Positions 6,211-6,725 of a DNA stretch of 6,725 bases are shown piece by piece (position 1 is the first letter of the stretch; the number at the start of each line of letters is the position of its first letter). The position numbers were made by a program, and so were the translations under genes. The DNA lies in assembly GCA_016183075.1 (NCBI GenBank), contig JACPFH010000073.1, positions 1 to 6,725 of the forward strand, given 5' to 3'. The notes under the pieces are model-generated. The model had not been told where the DNA came from. It was given only the letters and a program-made list of their open reading frames with translations, and did not search any database. This DNA is from Deltaproteobacteria bacterium (lineage in GTDB: Bacteria > Desulfobacterota > Binatia > UBA9968).

Positions 6211-6725
6211 TTACCCGCGCCGCTTGCGCCTGAGCATAAGGAGAAGGGATGCCGCAATCAAGCCGAAAACCGTCACCAAGGAAATGACAAGACCAATTTG
6301 GAACGAAACCGGCTTGTAGCGAAACTCCACCACATGGTCGCCTGCGGAGAGCGCTACCGCGCGGAAGAAAAAGTTCGCGCGCAGAATCCGCTCTTCCTTT
6401 CCGTCCACATAGGCATGCCAGCCGGGATAGAAGGCGTCCGCCAAAACCAAAAGGCCGGGGCCACTAAGAGAGGCCAGGATTTTCACGATCGCATGCTCGT
6501 AACGGGCAATCTCCACGCGCGCTTTCAAGTTAGGACTCGGCGGCAGGTCAACCTTCTCCTCGACGAACACAACCGCGTTCGGATCCAAGTTTTTAGTCGA
6601 CAGGCGTCCAAGGACTTGAAAACGATTGGGCTCCACGATCGCGTTCGGCACCACGTAGGCCCTCGGAACCGTGCGATCGATGCTGTACAGCCACGAAGGA
6701 TACTGCGGCACGTGGCGAACCAGGC
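6211..6725 (-). CDS. YfhO-like membrane protein, C-terminal part (N-terminus beyond window)
   Basis: The last 170 residues of a larger protein; the frame stays open to the right edge, so the GTG at 6711 is not the real start. The visible part has a beta-rich extracytoplasmic domain with the LVLADAFYPGWHAYVDGKE motif and a VALSAGDHVVEFRYKP segment, then one transmembrane helix (QIGLVISLVTVFGLIAASLL) and a basic tail RRKRRG. This arrangement is typical of the C-terminus of YfhO-family proteins, large polytopic GT-C-like membrane proteins whose Gram-positive members are linked to glycosylation of teichoic acids; roles elsewhere are poorly known. It is probably co-transcribed with the amidotransferase gene eight bases downstream, and the operon promoter lies outside the window. 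The family call rests on the C-terminal domain alone. Confidence 0.8.
   Translation of the reverse strand, partial: LVRHVPQYPSWLYSIDRTVPRAYVVPNAIVEPNRFQVLGRLSTKNLDPNAVVFVEEKVDLPPSPNLKARVEIARYEHAIVKILASLSGPGLLVLADAFYPGWHAYVDGKEERILRANFFFRAVALSAGDHVVEFRYKPVSFQIGLVISLVTVFGLIAASLLLMLRRKRRG

Noticed and set aside
1..6725. Search for CRISPR arrays, tRNAs, insertion sequences, phage or defence-type modules
   Set aside because: No regularly spaced direct repeats, cloverleaf-like sequence, transposase motifs or terminal inverted repeats were seen by eye; nearly all of the window is covered by the five genes described.

Overview
The window carries five protein-coding genes in two unrelated blocks, all of ordinary bacterial type. 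Four are on the minus strand and one small gene is on the plus strand. The DNA is moderately GC-rich and densely coded, with short gaps and sigma70-like promoters. A TAXI-type TRAP transporter next to surface-glycan genes would suit a Gram-negative soil or sediment bacterium, perhaps a deltaproteobacterium-like or other uncultured lineage. No rRNA or other marker gene is present, so this placement is only a guess.

Left block (1-2030, minus): a TRAP transporter operon. A near-consensus promoter (TTGACA, 17 bp, TAGACT) lies upstream of a periplasmic TAXI-family solute-binding protein (954-1979). A fused TRAP permease follows (950 down to the left edge, C-terminus outside the window). The permease starts three bases after the binding-protein stop, in the same frame. 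The promoter position shows that the binding protein starts at 1979 and not at the upstream ATG at 2018.

Middle (1980-2373): a 184-bp divergent intergenic region holds a second sigma70-like promoter on the plus strand. It drives a 69-residue protein of unknown function with two CxxC pairs, likely a zinc ribbon. This gene ends convergently with the right block, and an 8-bp inverted repeat spans its stop codon.

Right block (2413-6725, minus): three tightly packed genes that look like one operon entering from beyond the right edge. In order of transcription they are the C-terminal part of a YfhO-like membrane protein, an AsnB-type glutamine-dependent amidotransferase, and a GT-C fold (GT39/ArnT-like) membrane glycosyltransferase with two C-terminal TPR repeats. 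Together they suggest assembly or modification of a cell-surface polysaccharide or glycoprotein; the AsnB homologue may amidate a glycan precursor rather than make asparagine.

I found no CRISPR array, insertion sequence, tRNA, phage gene or clear novel defence-type system. The least ordinary items are the divergent TAXI ligand-binding motifs, the in-frame one-stop junction between binding protein and permease, and the uncharacterised zinc-ribbon gene with its divergent promoter pair.
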